A stretch of 64,000 nucleotides of DNA from Pseudalkalibacillus decolorationis (GTDB lineage Bacteria; Bacillota; Bacilli; Bacillales; Fictibacillaceae): positions 1 to 64,000 of the forward strand of contig NZ_JANHJQ010000018.1 in the NCBI RefSeq assembly GCF_024609785.1, in the 5' to 3' direction. Within the stretch, counting starts at the first letter, position 1; the number at the start of each line of letters is the position of its first letter. The notes below the pieces were generated by a model. The model was not told the DNA's origin. It did no database searches and saw only the letters and a program-made list of their open reading frames with translations. A program made the position numbers and the translations under genes. This document shows positions 27,674 through 36,692 of the stretch, piece after piece.

Positions 27674-28201
27674 TCACTTTTTTTCATCGTTTTTATTAAA
27701 AAACTTAGCCAAATCAGCCATTCTTGGATCAATTTTTTCGCTTTGATCCGTTTCTTCAACAATATCCCATCCTTTACCTGATGGAGGAGCAGGCGGGTTA
27801 TCGGTTGGTTCAGTACTGATGACTTTTAAAGGTTTTTCCAGGAGAATGTTTTCACGGATATATGGTATTAAATCAACCGTATTCCCTTCCAAAACATGAA
27901 TATCCTCCTCGTCGGCATCCACATCATATTGTGGGTCAAACAGAAAGATTTCATTTGAATGGACGGTAAACGGATGATGTACATCCACAAGTGTTTTTGC
28001 ACAAGGTAAAGTCATTTCCCCTGTTAAAGTAAGTTGAAAAATGGCTCGATTTTGATTAATTTCACCGTATCCCTTCACATGTACTGGTGTTAGATTACGG
28101 ATTTCAGAATCAAAATCTTGGATCTCATTCAACTCAATTGTTTCATCAATTTCAAGTCCTTGGTGCTGAAAACTTCTCAGCTGCTGTATGGACCATTTCA
28201 T
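27674..28201 (-). CDS. ylbN: YceD/DUF177 family protein YlbN
   Basis: DUF177 protein, 175 residues, implicated in other bacteria and plants in 23S rRNA/50S biogenesis. Seen: MKWSIQQLRSFQHQGLEIDETI, the conserved LTLTGEMTLPCAKTLVDV (about 70-87) with the single Cys, an acidic block DVDADEEDIHVLEG, and DPRMADLAKFFN at the C-terminus. Strong consensus promoter directly upstream; co-transcribed with rpmF. Confidence 0.92.
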   Translation of the reverse strand: MKWSIQQLRSFQHQGLEIDETIELNEIQDFDSEIRNLTPVHVKGYGEINQNRAIFQLTLTGEMTLPCAKTLVDVHHPFTVHSNEIFLFDPQYDVDADEEDIHVLEGNTVDLIPYIRENILLEKPLKVISTEPTDNPPAPPSGKGWDIVEETDQSEKIDPRMADLAKFFNKNDEKK

Positions 28202-28229
28202 ATGTCATCACCTCAAGGCAACAGTAGTA

Positions 28230-28258
28230 ATTATAGCTTTCAACAAAAAAAATGTCAA
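28230..28258 (-). promoter_or_regulatory. Consensus sigma-A promoter of ylbN-rpmF
   Basis: On the minus strand TTGACA (28258-28253), a 17-bp spacer with eight T, and TATAAT (28235-28230): both hexamers are perfect consensus with ideal spacing. It lies 29 bp upstream of the ylbN start. Confidence 0.92.
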
Positions 28259-28366
28259 CATTTTTTCTTTACACATTACTCCTGTTTTATTTGACTTACA
28301 AGAATCTGATACAATAGGATATAGTATACATTTTGAATATCCTTTAAAGATATGGAGTTGAACAGT

Positions 28367-29593
28367 GTGAAAGCGCTAGGGCTAATCGTTGAATATAATC
28401 CTTTTCATAATGGTCATTTCTATCATTTACAAGAATCTAAAAAAAAATCAAATACTGATTTAACCATAGCTGTCATGAGCGGAAACTTCCTTCAACGTGG
28501 AGAGCCGGCTATGGTGTCGAAGTGGTTGCGCTCCGAGATGGCGCTTAGTGCTGGAATTGACCTTGTTATTGAACTGCCTTATGCATATGCCACACAAAAG
28601 GCGGATTGTTTTGCATTCGGGGCCGTTTCAATTTTAGATGCATTACATTGCGAACAAATCATTTTCGGAAGTGAATCTGGTGAGATCTCCCCTTTTTTAA
28701 ACACAGTCCAGTTTATTGCTGAGAATGAACAGAACTATAACACAAGAATACGTAATCAGGTTCAGTCTGGTATCAGCTTCCCTGCTGCTGCGTCTAATGC
28801 ATTTTTGGAAATGTCAGATCGTCCTAAACATAGTGTCGACTTATCTAAACCAAATAATATACTAGGATTCCATTACATAAATGCTCTTCGACAAATGAAA
28901 TCGACCATCCGTGTTGACACGATCCAAAGGATTGGTGCAGGCTATCATGAAACCGGATATTCCTTAAATGGTGTTGCCAGTGCAACAGGTATACGGAGAG
29001 AGTTAATTAAAGAACAACAACCCCTGTCTGCTATAAAGAACCTCGTTCCCTCGACGACGTTTGAAGGGTTATCCAAACACTCCCAAGCTTATCAACAATT
29101 CCAAAATTGGGAAAAGTACTTTTCTTTACTAAAGTACCGATTGTTCACTTCAAGTCCAGAAGAACTATCACAAATTTATGAGTGTGTTGAAGGGTTGGAG
29201 AATCGTTTACTTGGTCTAATATATAAATCTGAAACCTTCCATGATTTTATTAATAAAGTAAAGACAAAGCGCTATACCTGGACAAGGTTACAACGGCTCT
29301 GTACTCATATTCTAACAAATACTCACAAATCCATAATGGAAAACGCAACGAGAAAACCTCCATCTTACATACGCTTATTGGGCATGAGTTCAACAGGTCA
29401 GCAATATCTAAATCAGATCAAGAAAAAGGTTGATATCCCTATTGTCAGTACGGTCTCCAAATTGGAGGATCCCATGCTTGATCTTGATCTAAAGGTGGCA
29501 AAGGCTTATATCCTAGGCTTCCCTTCCAAATTTCATTCTACACTTTGGAAACAGGAGTACTCAACTCCCCCGCTTCGATTTGTAAAAAAATAA
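28367..29593 (+). CDS. tmcAL: tRNA(Met) cytidine acetate ligase TmcAL (YlbM)
   Basis: ATP- and acetate-dependent enzyme that acetylates C34 of elongator tRNA-Met. I place the start at the GTG at 28367, giving MKALGLIVEYNPFHNGH as in B. subtilis YlbM and using GGAG at 28354; an in-frame ATG at 28352 has no upstream site. The nucleotidyltransferase motif NPFHNGH is at about 11-17, with MSGNFLQRGEPA and FGSESG. 408 residues. Convergent with ylbL, 6 bp apart. Confidence 0.92.
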   Translation: MKALGLIVEYNPFHNGHFYHLQESKKKSNTDLTIAVMSGNFLQRGEPAMVSKWLRSEMALSAGIDLVIELPYAYATQKADCFAFGAVSILDALHCEQIIFGSESGEISPFLNTVQFIAENEQNYNTRIRNQVQSGISFPAAASNAFLEMSDRPKHSVDLSKPNNILGFHYINALRQMKSTIRVDTIQRIGAGYHETGYSLNGVASATGIRRELIKEQQPLSAIKNLVPSTTFEGLSKHSQAYQQFQNWEKYFSLLKYRLFTSSPEELSQIYECVEGLENRLLGLIYKSETFHDFINKVKTKRYTWTRLQRLCTHILTNTHKSIMENATRKPPSYIRLLGMSSTGQQYLNQIKKKVDIPIVSTVSKLEDPMLDLDLKVAKAYILGFPSKFHSTLWKQEYSTPPLRFVKK

Positions 29594-29599
29594 GGTGTC

Positions 29600-30646
29600 T
29601 TACTTGGGTTGTAATCCTTCCAAATAATCCAATGCATCTTGAAAATTGTTTACAGGTACAATTTTCATGTTCGTATTTATATCCTCTGCAGCTTTCTTCG
29701 CATCATCGTAGTTTGATGCTGGCACGGGTGCGAAGAAGATTTCTGCCTCCGCGTTATCTGCGGCTACCACTTTTTGTTTTATGCCCCCGATTGGCCCAAT
29801 TTCCCCTTCAGTGTTCATTGTTCCGGTACCAGCTATACGATATCCCTTCGTCCAGTCGGTATCTGTAAGTTGGTTGTATATTTCAAGTGTAAACATGAAT
29901 CCAGCTGATGGTCCGCCAATTTGTTTTGTATCAATCTTAACATCAATCTCAGTATCTACCTCAGTAAAGGTTACCGGATAAGTAATTCCTATACCGAATT
30001 GTTCTTCTTCACTTGGCACGGCAAACTTTTCCGGAAATGGCTTTAATGCAATCTTCACATTCTCTTTATGGTCTGATTTCTTAACGGTTAACATAATCTC
30101 TTCGTTTTTTTCGAATTTTTTTAGCCGATCTATAAGTTGCTTAGCCGTTTGAATTTCCTTACCATTCAGCGCAATAATTAAATCTCCGACCGCGAGTTTC
30201 TTTTCTGCGGGCATGCCAGAAATGACTCCTGTCACAAGAACTCCTTTGTTAATGATCTCAATCTCTTTCTCCGCTGCACGAAACGCAACAATTGTAGCGG
30301 CATCCTGAGAGCTCTGCATGAGCTGGAGTTGGCGTGCCTCATACTCTTCGTCGGTTTCATCTGTTCCTCTTATTTGGTCTTCAGGGAACACCTCACGATA
30401 CTCACTTACCTTTGCCCATATGTATTCAGCTGCATTCGCTTTCCCAACCAAAACGGTCGTTAACATAAAGGTACCTTTTGCTTTGTGTGCATCTTCTACA
30501 TCAATAATCGGATCTAATACCTTTGCATCCCCCGGTTGAGTGAAATAATAGGGTAAAGGAAAAAATACCGCCAAGATCACGATTAAAACAAGAACCCATA
30601 GCCATTGACCCTTTAAATTAAATGAGCGTTTACGTTTGTTCTCCAT
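29600..30646 (-). CDS. ylbL: Membrane-anchored PDZ/Lon-type serine protease YlbL
   Basis: Secreted-side protease of the SepM/YlbL group; B. subtilis YlbL has been linked to removal of the division inhibitor YneA. ATG at 30646 after GGAGGAAAC; 348 residues. N-terminal anchor (about 12-30), PDZ domain (about 120-190, around KLAVGDLIIALNGKEI), then a Lon-protease domain with catalytic Ser in GGPSAGFMF and Lys in GPIGGIKQKV. Its start overlaps ylbK by 17 bp. Confidence 0.9.
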   Translation of the reverse strand: MENKRKRSFNLKGQWLWVLVLIVILAVFFPLPYYFTQPGDAKVLDPIIDVEDAHKAKGTFMLTTVLVGKANAAEYIWAKVSEYREVFPEDQIRGTDETDEEYEARQLQLMQSSQDAATIVAFRAAEKEIEIINKGVLVTGVISGMPAEKKLAVGDLIIALNGKEIQTAKQLIDRLKKFEKNEEIMLTVKKSDHKENVKIALKPFPEKFAVPSEEEQFGIGITYPVTFTEVDTEIDVKIDTKQIGGPSAGFMFTLEIYNQLTDTDWTKGYRIAGTGTMNTEGEIGPIGGIKQKVVAADNAEAEIFFAPVPASNYDDAKKAAEDINTNMKIVPVNNFQDALDYLEGLQPK

Positions 30647-31427
30647 TTTGTTTCCTCCAATTACGAAGTGCAGACTTAATATCTTTGATTTTACTTTTCG
30701 TTTCTTCCTCACCGATCGCGATCATTTCGTCGATTTGCGTGAAAGCAGATGAGCTGAATTTTTGAACTTTCGGACGGATCAATACATCCGAGGATATTTC
30801 ACTTGTCTTAACCAATTCTTTTTGCATAATATCTATGCTTTGTAAAATCACATCAAAAATTGTATTCATTTCAGGATTTTCCTTTATATGAGAAATATCG
30901 ACAGCGATTACTATATCAGCACCCATTTCTTGCAGGACAGATACGGGTACTCTGTCAATAACACTTCCATCGACCAATAATTTTTCGCCGATTTGGTGTG
31001 GTACAAATATGCCCGGAACGGCGATGCTTGCACGAACTGCATCTGAGACAGGCCCTTCTTTTAATACTACTTTTTCTCCTTTTAGCAAATCTGTCGCAAT
31101 GATCGATAGTGGGATGTCCAGCTCTTCAATCCGTTTTCCATGAGTTAATGCATGCATAAGTTGTTTTACTTTATGACCGGAAACAAACCCCATCCTAGGA
31201 ACTGTATAGTCTATGTAATACTTCCGGCGGAACATCTTTGCCATTTTAATCATTTCGTCCGGTTTATGGCCAATACAATATAATGAGCCAACCAACGCCC
31301 CCATACTGCTTCCGGCAATTAAATGGATAGGTATCCGAGCTTCATGAAGTGCTTTAAGAACTCCAATATGAGCAAACCCACGTGCCCCACCAGAGCCGAG
31401 TGCTAAACCAACTTTTGGTTGCATCAT
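30630..31427 (-). CDS. ylbK: Patatin-like phospholipase family protein YlbK
   Basis: Patatin-fold (RssA/NTE-like) putative esterase. From the ATG at 31427, 265 residues start MMQPKVGLALGSGGARGFAH. The oxyanion motif GSGGARG, nucleophile Ser in GSSMG (about 44-48) and catalytic Asp in DGS (about 154-156) are all present, so it should be active. An upstream in-frame extension exists but has no good ribosome binding site. Confidence 0.88.
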   Translation of the reverse strand: MMQPKVGLALGSGGARGFAHIGVLKALHEARIPIHLIAGSSMGALVGSLYCIGHKPDEMIKMAKMFRRKYYIDYTVPRMGFVSGHKVKQLMHALTHGKRIEELDIPLSIIATDLLKGEKVVLKEGPVSDAVRASIAVPGIFVPHQIGEKLLVDGSVIDRVPVSVLQEMGADIVIAVDISHIKENPEMNTIFDVILQSIDIMQKELVKTSEISSDVLIRPKVQKFSSSAFTQIDEMIAIGEEETKSKIKDIKSALRNWRKQNGEQT

Positions 31428-31577
31428 TTGAATAAAACCCCCTACTAGGTAAAAATGACTCTCTTGGTCTAATTTTATGCACAGTACGTATACATAAATG
31501 AGGACAACTTGTAAAAGTCTTTTCCAGCTTGTGTTAAACATACTTTCTGATTAATCAAAGATAGGGGAGGCTTCAGA

Positions 31578-32804
31578 TTGTTTCATTCTCGAATCAAAAA
31601 TATTTCGTACGCAGCAATCGCTTCCTTATTTGCTTTTTCTTTAATGGTATACCCTAAAGCCGCTTTTGAATCATCATTAAAAGGGTTAACTACGTGGTGG
31701 GACATTGTTTTCCCATCATTATTGCCTTTCTTTATCATAAGTGAGTTGCTTATTAGCTTCGGTGTTGTCAGGTTAGTCGGCATCTTACTTGAGCCGTTAA
31801 TGAGACCCCTGTTTAATGTACCCGGGGTAGGAGGATTTGTTTGGGCGATGGGCATTTCTTCTGGATTTCCGGCAGGTGCCAAGTTCACTGCACGTCTAAG
31901 ACAGGAAAACGAGCTCACACAGATCGAAGCAGAGCGGCTCGTTTCATTCACGAATTGTTCAAATCCATTATTTATTCTTGTTGCTGTGAGCGTCGGTTTT
32001 TTTAATAACACCAATCTTGGTCTAGTATTAGTTGCTGCCCATTATTTAGGAAATATCGTAGTTGGATTATTGATGCGCTTTTACGGTACTAATCATCGAT
32101 ATTATTCCCAAAGTCGAGCTAGGGTTATTCCGAAACATCGTCTTAAATATGCCCTAAATCACATGGATGAAGTCAAACAACGTGATCAAAGGCCGCTTGG
32201 AAAGGTCTTAGGTGACGCTGTACAACATTCAATCCAGACCTTACTGATGATAGGTGGATTCATTCTCTTATTTTCCGTATTGAATCGTATGCTTGCTGAA
32301 TTCCACATTATTGCATTTATAGGTTCTGTTCTCTCGGCCTTTCTAGGAACTATAGGTTTCTCCCAAAATCTAAGTATTCCCTTCATAACAGGTCTATTTG
32401 AAATAACGATAGGCAGTCAACAAGTTAGTGAAGTATCAACAACTTTAATGCATCAAGCGGTTGTTGTGAGTTTTATTTTAGCGTTTAATGGATTTTCAGT
32501 GCATGCACAAGTTGCTAGTATATTGGCAGAAACAGATATCCGTTTCAAACCATTTTTTATCGCTAGAATTTTTCATGGGTTTACTGCTTCTATATTAACT
32601 GTATTACTTTGGAAGCCATTTTATTTATCACAAACATCCGGCGAGTCTATAGTCACTGCATTTGCATCTCACCCATCAATTAATTGGGCACAGTACGTCT
32701 GGAATCATCTGTTAACTGTTGGTGCTACTGTTACATTTATTAGTCTTCTCTTTTATATCTTTATGTATTGGCGTTTACTGAACAAATCCTCACGACACAT
32801 TTAA
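31578..32804 (+). CDS. ylbJ: Sporulation integral membrane protein YlbJ
   Basis: Polytopic membrane protein needed for spore cortex formation in B. subtilis. TTG start at 31578, 8 nt after GGGGAGG. 408 residues with about eight to ten helices and two nucleoside-recognition (Gate) segments, including FPSLLPFFIISELL (about 46-59), SSGFPAGAKFTARL, FTNCSNPLFIL and FITGLFEITIGSQ. Divergent from ylbK. Confidence 0.92.
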   Translation: MFHSRIKNISYAAIASLFAFSLMVYPKAAFESSLKGLTTWWDIVFPSLLPFFIISELLISFGVVRLVGILLEPLMRPLFNVPGVGGFVWAMGISSGFPAGAKFTARLRQENELTQIEAERLVSFTNCSNPLFILVAVSVGFFNNTNLGLVLVAAHYLGNIVVGLLMRFYGTNHRYYSQSRARVIPKHRLKYALNHMDEVKQRDQRPLGKVLGDAVQHSIQTLLMIGGFILLFSVLNRMLAEFHIIAFIGSVLSAFLGTIGFSQNLSIPFITGLFEITIGSQQVSEVSTTLMHQAVVVSFILAFNGFSVHAQVASILAETDIRFKPFFIARIFHGFTASILTVLLWKPFYLSQTSGESIVTAFASHPSINWAQYVWNHLLTVGATVTFISLLFYIFMYWRLLNKSSRHI

Positions 32805-32857
32805 ACAAATTCTCTATTAGCCTGGTTATTTTTTGAACAACTTTTTAATTTGACTTT

Positions 32858-33915
<1,058 letters not shown>

Positions 33916-34015
33916 CGCACTTACCTCATTATCATTTTCTTTTTCCTCACTATCCTACCACAAAAAAAGAGAAATCTTAAATACAGGTATAGAATTGCAG
34001 CGAACTGTTCAATAA

Positions 34016-34250
34016 TAAGATTAGGGGTTGACTTAAACAGTCAATCCTCGTTGAACCACGGAGTAAGCTTATTTCCCCATAGGCTTTGCTCCGGTTTCTC
34101 CTCTCCCATTGTTTCATCCCTTACGGTCAATAAACATTTTTCACAATGTTTCTAACATGTTTGGGTATGAAACAGGGACTGACCCACCAGGTACGGCTTG
34201 CTCCAGTATGGAGGCGCCAGAGACCTGGGTTGAGTCAGTCCCTTTTTTTA
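34016..34250 (+). ncRNA. csfG: Probable CsfG-type sporulation small RNA
   Basis: No open frame, but four consecutive hairpins on the plus strand: 34024-34048 (10 bp), 34059-34093, 34110-34174 (11 bp, with inner AAACAT/ATGTTT), and a branched terminator 34175-34242 (GGGACTGAC / GTCAGTCCC, inner GCTCCAGTATGGAGGC) followed by seven T. As I recall, B. subtilis csfG, a sporulation-specific RNA made under sigma-F/sigma-G, lies between ylbG and ylbH (rsmD), exactly this position. A forespore-type -35, GTATA, is at 33987-33991, but the -10 is unclear, so the 5' end is uncertain and may be as late as 34100. 33916-34015 shows nothing else. Confidence 0.6.
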
Positions 34251-34255
34251 TGAGT

Positions 34256-34406
34256 AAAGAAAGTATAAAAGTTTGCGGCATGGATGTAATGTCCAGCTTC
34301 AGCGCCCAACCACTTGGATCACTTCAGGCCTCCTGCGGCGGCAACAGCCTCCTCGTCGGTCTTCCAGTGACCTTCGTGGCTAAGCAGGGCGCTTGCGCTT
34401 TTCTTA
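34256..34406. repeat. Dispersed ~150-bp repeat, copy 2 (ends at ylbG stop)
   Basis: Matches 2766-2915 with two mismatches by eye (CAACAG for CAAAAG; GCTTGCG for GCTTCCG). Its terminal TTCTTA supplies the TAA stop of ylbG (complement of 34404-34406). Non-coding, GC-rich, placed between the csfG-like terminator and ylbG. Confidence 0.85.
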
Positions 34407-34679
34407 TAGTCCGATTTTATAATCATACTCCTTCGCCTTATCAGGACGAGCATTCTGATATTCGGTCTTGATAAATGCTTTATAAGACAAATCAACCTTT
34501 TTAACAAAATGTAATCCTTCTAGCTTTTGAATAATAAAATCTTTATCATTAGAATCACAATAGAGAACTGCATACTTCATACGTTTTGAAACGTAATGAA
34601 TATTACCAAATTTCCGAAGCTGTTTTATGTATTTTAAAGAGTGGAGCCAGATGGCCAACCCAGTACGATTCTTTATCAT
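34404..34679 (-). CDS. ylbG: DUF2129 family protein YlbG
   Basis: Small cytoplasmic protein of unknown function. ATG at 34679 after AAAAAGGAG gives 91 residues, the normal size, starting [16 protein letters not shown] and ending [13 protein letters not shown]. The family core [18 protein letters not shown] is present. The stop codon lies in the edge of a repeat element, yet the C-terminus looks intact. Separated from ylbF by a plus-strand gene and another repeat, unlike B. subtilis. Confidence 0.92.
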   Translation of the reverse strand: MIKNRTGLAIWLHSLKYIKQLRKFGNIHYVSKRMKYAVLYCDSNDKDFIIQKLEGLHFVKKVDLSYKAFIKTEYQNARPDKAKEYDYKIGL

Positions 34680-34710
34680 GAACACGTACTCCTTTTTCCA
34701 GTTTTTATTC

Positions 34711-34739
34711 AGTCTAGCATGATTGGCAATTGTGCGCAA
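34711..34739 (-). promoter_or_regulatory. Possible sigma-A promoter of ylbG
   Basis: On the minus strand TTGCGC (34739-34734), a 17-bp spacer and TAGACT (34716-34711), about 32 bp before the ylbG start. Matches are 4 of 6 at each hexamer. The same DNA contains TTGGCA-17-GACAAT on the plus strand, but that would start transcription too close to the plus-strand gene's ribosome binding site. Confidence 0.4.
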
Positions 34740-34769
34740 TCACTGGACAATGCGGGGTGATTGATAATT

Positions 34770-35090
34770 ATGGATCTTGAGATAATATCAGAAAGGTTCA
34801 TGGAGAATTTAAAAGCTACTTTATTATTTACCCAATTAAGAAGGGTGAAAATAGCCGGAACTCCTTTTCTGTACTTATCACCAACGAACCCGATTGACAC
34901 CAAAACACTTAATAGAGCCATTGAAAAAGCGGCTGTTATAGCAATGAAAGGGAAAAGATTGCATTATGAACTTGTCTTTGTACGTCAAGATGAAAATGTT
35001 CTGGTGTTTCGGAGCAGATTTTATGTACCTCAAGAAAAAATGTTTTGTTGTGGTAACCTTTGTCATAATTGTATTCGTTTCAGACTATGA
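34770..35090 (+). CDS. Unrecognised small protein with C-terminal CCGNxCxxC cluster
   Basis: 106 residues from the ATG at 34770, which lies 9 nt after GGGGTGA. Composition and codon use look genuine: MDLEIISERFMENLKATL at the start, a beta-rich middle (RLHYELVFVRQDENVLVFRS), then FYVPQEKMFCCGNLCHNCIRF at the end, where four cysteines in C-C-x3-C-x2-C suggest a metal or Fe-S site. The motif recalls the oxidoreductase-like CCGxxC proteins, but I do not recognise the family. It is on the opposite strand, splitting ylbG from ylbF. Confidence 0.7.
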   Translation: MDLEIISERFMENLKATLLFTQLRRVKIAGTPFLYLSPTNPIDTKTLNRAIEKAAVIAMKGKRLHYELVFVRQDENVLVFRSRFYVPQEKMFCCGNLCHNCIRFRL

Positions 35091-35127
35091 TGGAAGGATT
35101 AAACAATATACCCATCTCAATGAAGAT

Positions 35128-35217
35128 AAAGAAAACTTGGCAAAGCCAAGCCTTTGGCGCCGGCTGAGCCTTAGTTGCGCTTATACTATAGAAAGTATTT
35201 TTATACTTTCTTAACGT
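35128..35217. repeat. Palindromic repeat, copy A (near ylbF)
   Basis: About 90 bp shared with 59482-59572: AAAGAAAACTTGGC, a hairpin ending CCAAGCCTT, a variable middle, then a 48-bp block from GTTGCGCTTATACTATAG through the hairpin GAAAGTATTTTTATACTTTC to CTTTCTTAACGT, identical in both copies. Non-coding, placed between the small Cys-protein gene and the ylbF terminator. Confidence 0.85.
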
Positions 35218-35220
35218 GTC

Positions 35221-35282
35221 AAAAAAGAGGAGACCCATTCGGTTTTACTCCCAAAGGGGCACATTTCCGAATCAGTTTCCTC
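35221..35282 (-). terminator. Terminator of ylbF
   Basis: On the minus strand an imperfect 16-bp stem (GAGGAAACTGATTCGG against CCGAATGGGTCTCCTC, 13 pairs) is followed by TTTTTT. It lies 27 bp after the ylbF stop. Confidence 0.8.
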
Positions 35283-35308
35283 TTCAAGGCGACTAGCTCA
35301 TAAATAAT

Positions 35309-35749
35309 TTATCCACAACCACATGACCCGCCTGAGCCACATCCGCCTCCACAGCTAAGGTTATCAAAGAATGGATTACCAGTAGGGACCTTTATATTAC
35401 TGGATACCTTCCCTGCAATGACTCCACTTATTTCATTCAATAAGTTCTCAAGTTCCTTTTCGGATTGCTTGTATGCTGAAACCGTGTCGTTTAAATCCAG
35501 CTCTCTCTTCAACACCCGGATCTCAGTTGAAACTGTTTTATAATCAGGATGGTATTTACCAAACCGCTGAACTTCCTCGAAAAGTTCTTTTAACCGTGTA
35601 AATTCGCGAATCATTTTTTGAGCTTCTGTATCTACCGTCAAATTGTATTTTGCTTGTTTATATTGGATGGCAACATCAGAATGTGCCAATATCACTGCTA
35701 ATTGTTCTGCCTCTTCTAAGATTTCCACACCTTCTAACGTGGCAATCAT
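35309..35749 (-). CDS. ricF: RicF (YlbF), subunit of the RicAFT complex
   Basis: Member of the YlbF/YmcA family; in B. subtilis the YlbF-YmcA-YaaT complex binds Fe-S clusters and promotes RNase Y-dependent RNA maturation, affecting competence, biofilm and sporulation. ATG at 35749, 8 nt after GGAGG; 146 residues. The helical core is followed by the Cys-rich tail CGGGCGSGGSCGCG, whose cysteines fit cluster binding. Its own terminator and the upstream lipoprotein gene set it apart from ylbG. Confidence 0.92.
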   Translation of the reverse strand: MIATLEGVEILEEAEQLAVILAHSDVAIQYKQAKYNLTVDTEAQKMIREFTRLKELFEEVQRFGKYHPDYKTVSTEIRVLKRELDLNDTVSAYKQSEKELENLLNEISGVIAGKVSSNIKVPTGNPFFDNLSCGGGCGSGGSCGCG

Positions 35750-35869
35750 ATGAAACACCTCCACCCCTTCCTAGGTTATATATCTAGTATGCCACAACTC
35801 TCCCCCTATCCGCCAATCTTTACACATCCGAATGAGAAGATCCAGCTCTGGTTTATGAAAGCCCAAGCT

Positions 35870-36295
35870 TTATTTTACATTTACAAAGAATTGTTTTTCC
35901 ATTCCTTTTAATGCTGATCTATCTTTACCTACAAGCTTGACCTTTATATGATGTTTGCCTGGGGAGAGATCTTTTACTACAAAAGCGGCTTTATATACTG
36001 GATAAGGCTTTTGGTGATCTACAGAAACGACAAGATGCCCCTCATTTTCGTCAGCTGCCTCTTTTTCAAAATCAAAATCCGGTACATAGCATTCAACGAA
36101 TACATTACCATTAGCTACCATATGGCGAACCGTCATTGAATAAGTAGTTTTAGGGTTAGTGACCTCTATTACATTAAACACATCTGGATTTGTATCAATT
36201 TGCACTGGAGTCATATCATCTTGCTTAGCGACCTGACATCCAGATACGATACTTATAAGTAAAACAATAAACAGACTTCGATAACAAAACATCAT
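35870..36295 (-). CDS. Predicted lipoprotein of unknown function
   Basis: 141 residues from the ATG at 36295, 8 nt after GGGAGG. A hydrophobic signal sequence ends in the lipobox VSGC (Cys about residue 20), so the mature protein should be membrane-anchored outside the cell. The rest looks like a small beta-sandwich with YSMTVRHMVANGNVFVECYV and SPGKHHIKVKLVGKDRS. I do not recognise the family. It has its own promoter-like sequence and sits between ylbE and ylbF, where B. subtilis as I recall has no such gene. Confidence 0.8.
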   Translation of the reverse strand: MMFCYRSLFIVLLISIVSGCQVAKQDDMTPVQIDTNPDVFNVIEVTNPKTTYSMTVRHMVANGNVFVECYVPDFDFEKEAADENEGHLVVSVDHQKPYPVYKAAFVVKDLSPGKHHIKVKLVGKDRSALKGMEKQFFVNVK

Positions 36296-36365
36296 CACAC
36301 ATACCTCCCTCATCCGATAGGTTACTCTGGAATATAAGAAAATATCCGAATTTATCTCATGAGGG

Positions 36366-36393
36366 ATAATACTAAAATTGCTTTGTATGACAA
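36366..36393 (-). promoter_or_regulatory. Sigma-A-like promoter of the lipoprotein gene
   Basis: On the minus strand TTGTCA (36393-36388), a 16-bp spacer and TATTAT (36371-36366), about 70 bp upstream of the start. It begins right after the ylbE terminator T-run. Confidence 0.55.
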
Positions 36394-36435
36394 AAAAAAG
36401 AAAGTAACCCTCAATGGCTGAATATACGGGTCACT
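36392..36435 (-). terminator. Terminator of ylbD-ylbE
   Basis: On the minus strand AGTGACCC pairs with GGGTTACT (one G-T), followed by TTCTTTTTTTT, 15 bp after the ylbE stop. Confidence 0.8.
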
Positions 36436-36449
36436 CTCTCTTTAGTTTA

Positions 36450-36674
36450 TTATTTTCCAAACAACTGAACGAGTTTCGAAAACGTATCAATTTGCTCATG
36501 TAAACGATCTACCTTTTGCCCAAATGTCTTTCCATAAAAATATTTGGATTCCTTTTCAAGCTCCTGTATTGCTAACGGGTCTCTAGAAAGTTTTCGATAC
36601 CATTGAGGTTGTTCGCGGATGATGTATTTAAGGTCTGGTCGCTGTTCTAAATAATCGATAATTTCCTTTCGCAT
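36450..36674 (-). CDS. ylbE: YlbE-like protein
   Basis: Short cytoplasmic protein, 74 residues, of the YlbE family: MRKEIIDYLEQRPDLKYIIREQPQWYRKLSRDP is family-typical, followed by FYGKTFGQKVDRLHEQI and a hydrophobic end. Function unknown. It lies 18 bp after ylbD, so the two are co-transcribed. Confidence 0.88.
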   Translation of the reverse strand: MRKEIIDYLEQRPDLKYIIREQPQWYRKLSRDPLAIQELEKESKYFYGKTFGQKVDRLHEQIDTFSKLVQLFGK

Positions 36675-36692
36675 CGCTTCATCTTCCCTTTA

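Noticed and set aside
32830-32846. TTTTTTGAACAACTTTTT between ylbJ and coaD
   Set aside because: Resembles the MITE right end, but only about 12 bp match and no partner end is nearby.
34723-34751. Plus-strand promoter TTGGCA-17-GACAAT for the small Cys-protein gene
   Set aside because: Transcription would start within or after its ribosome binding site at 34754-34760, so it is unlikely to serve that gene.
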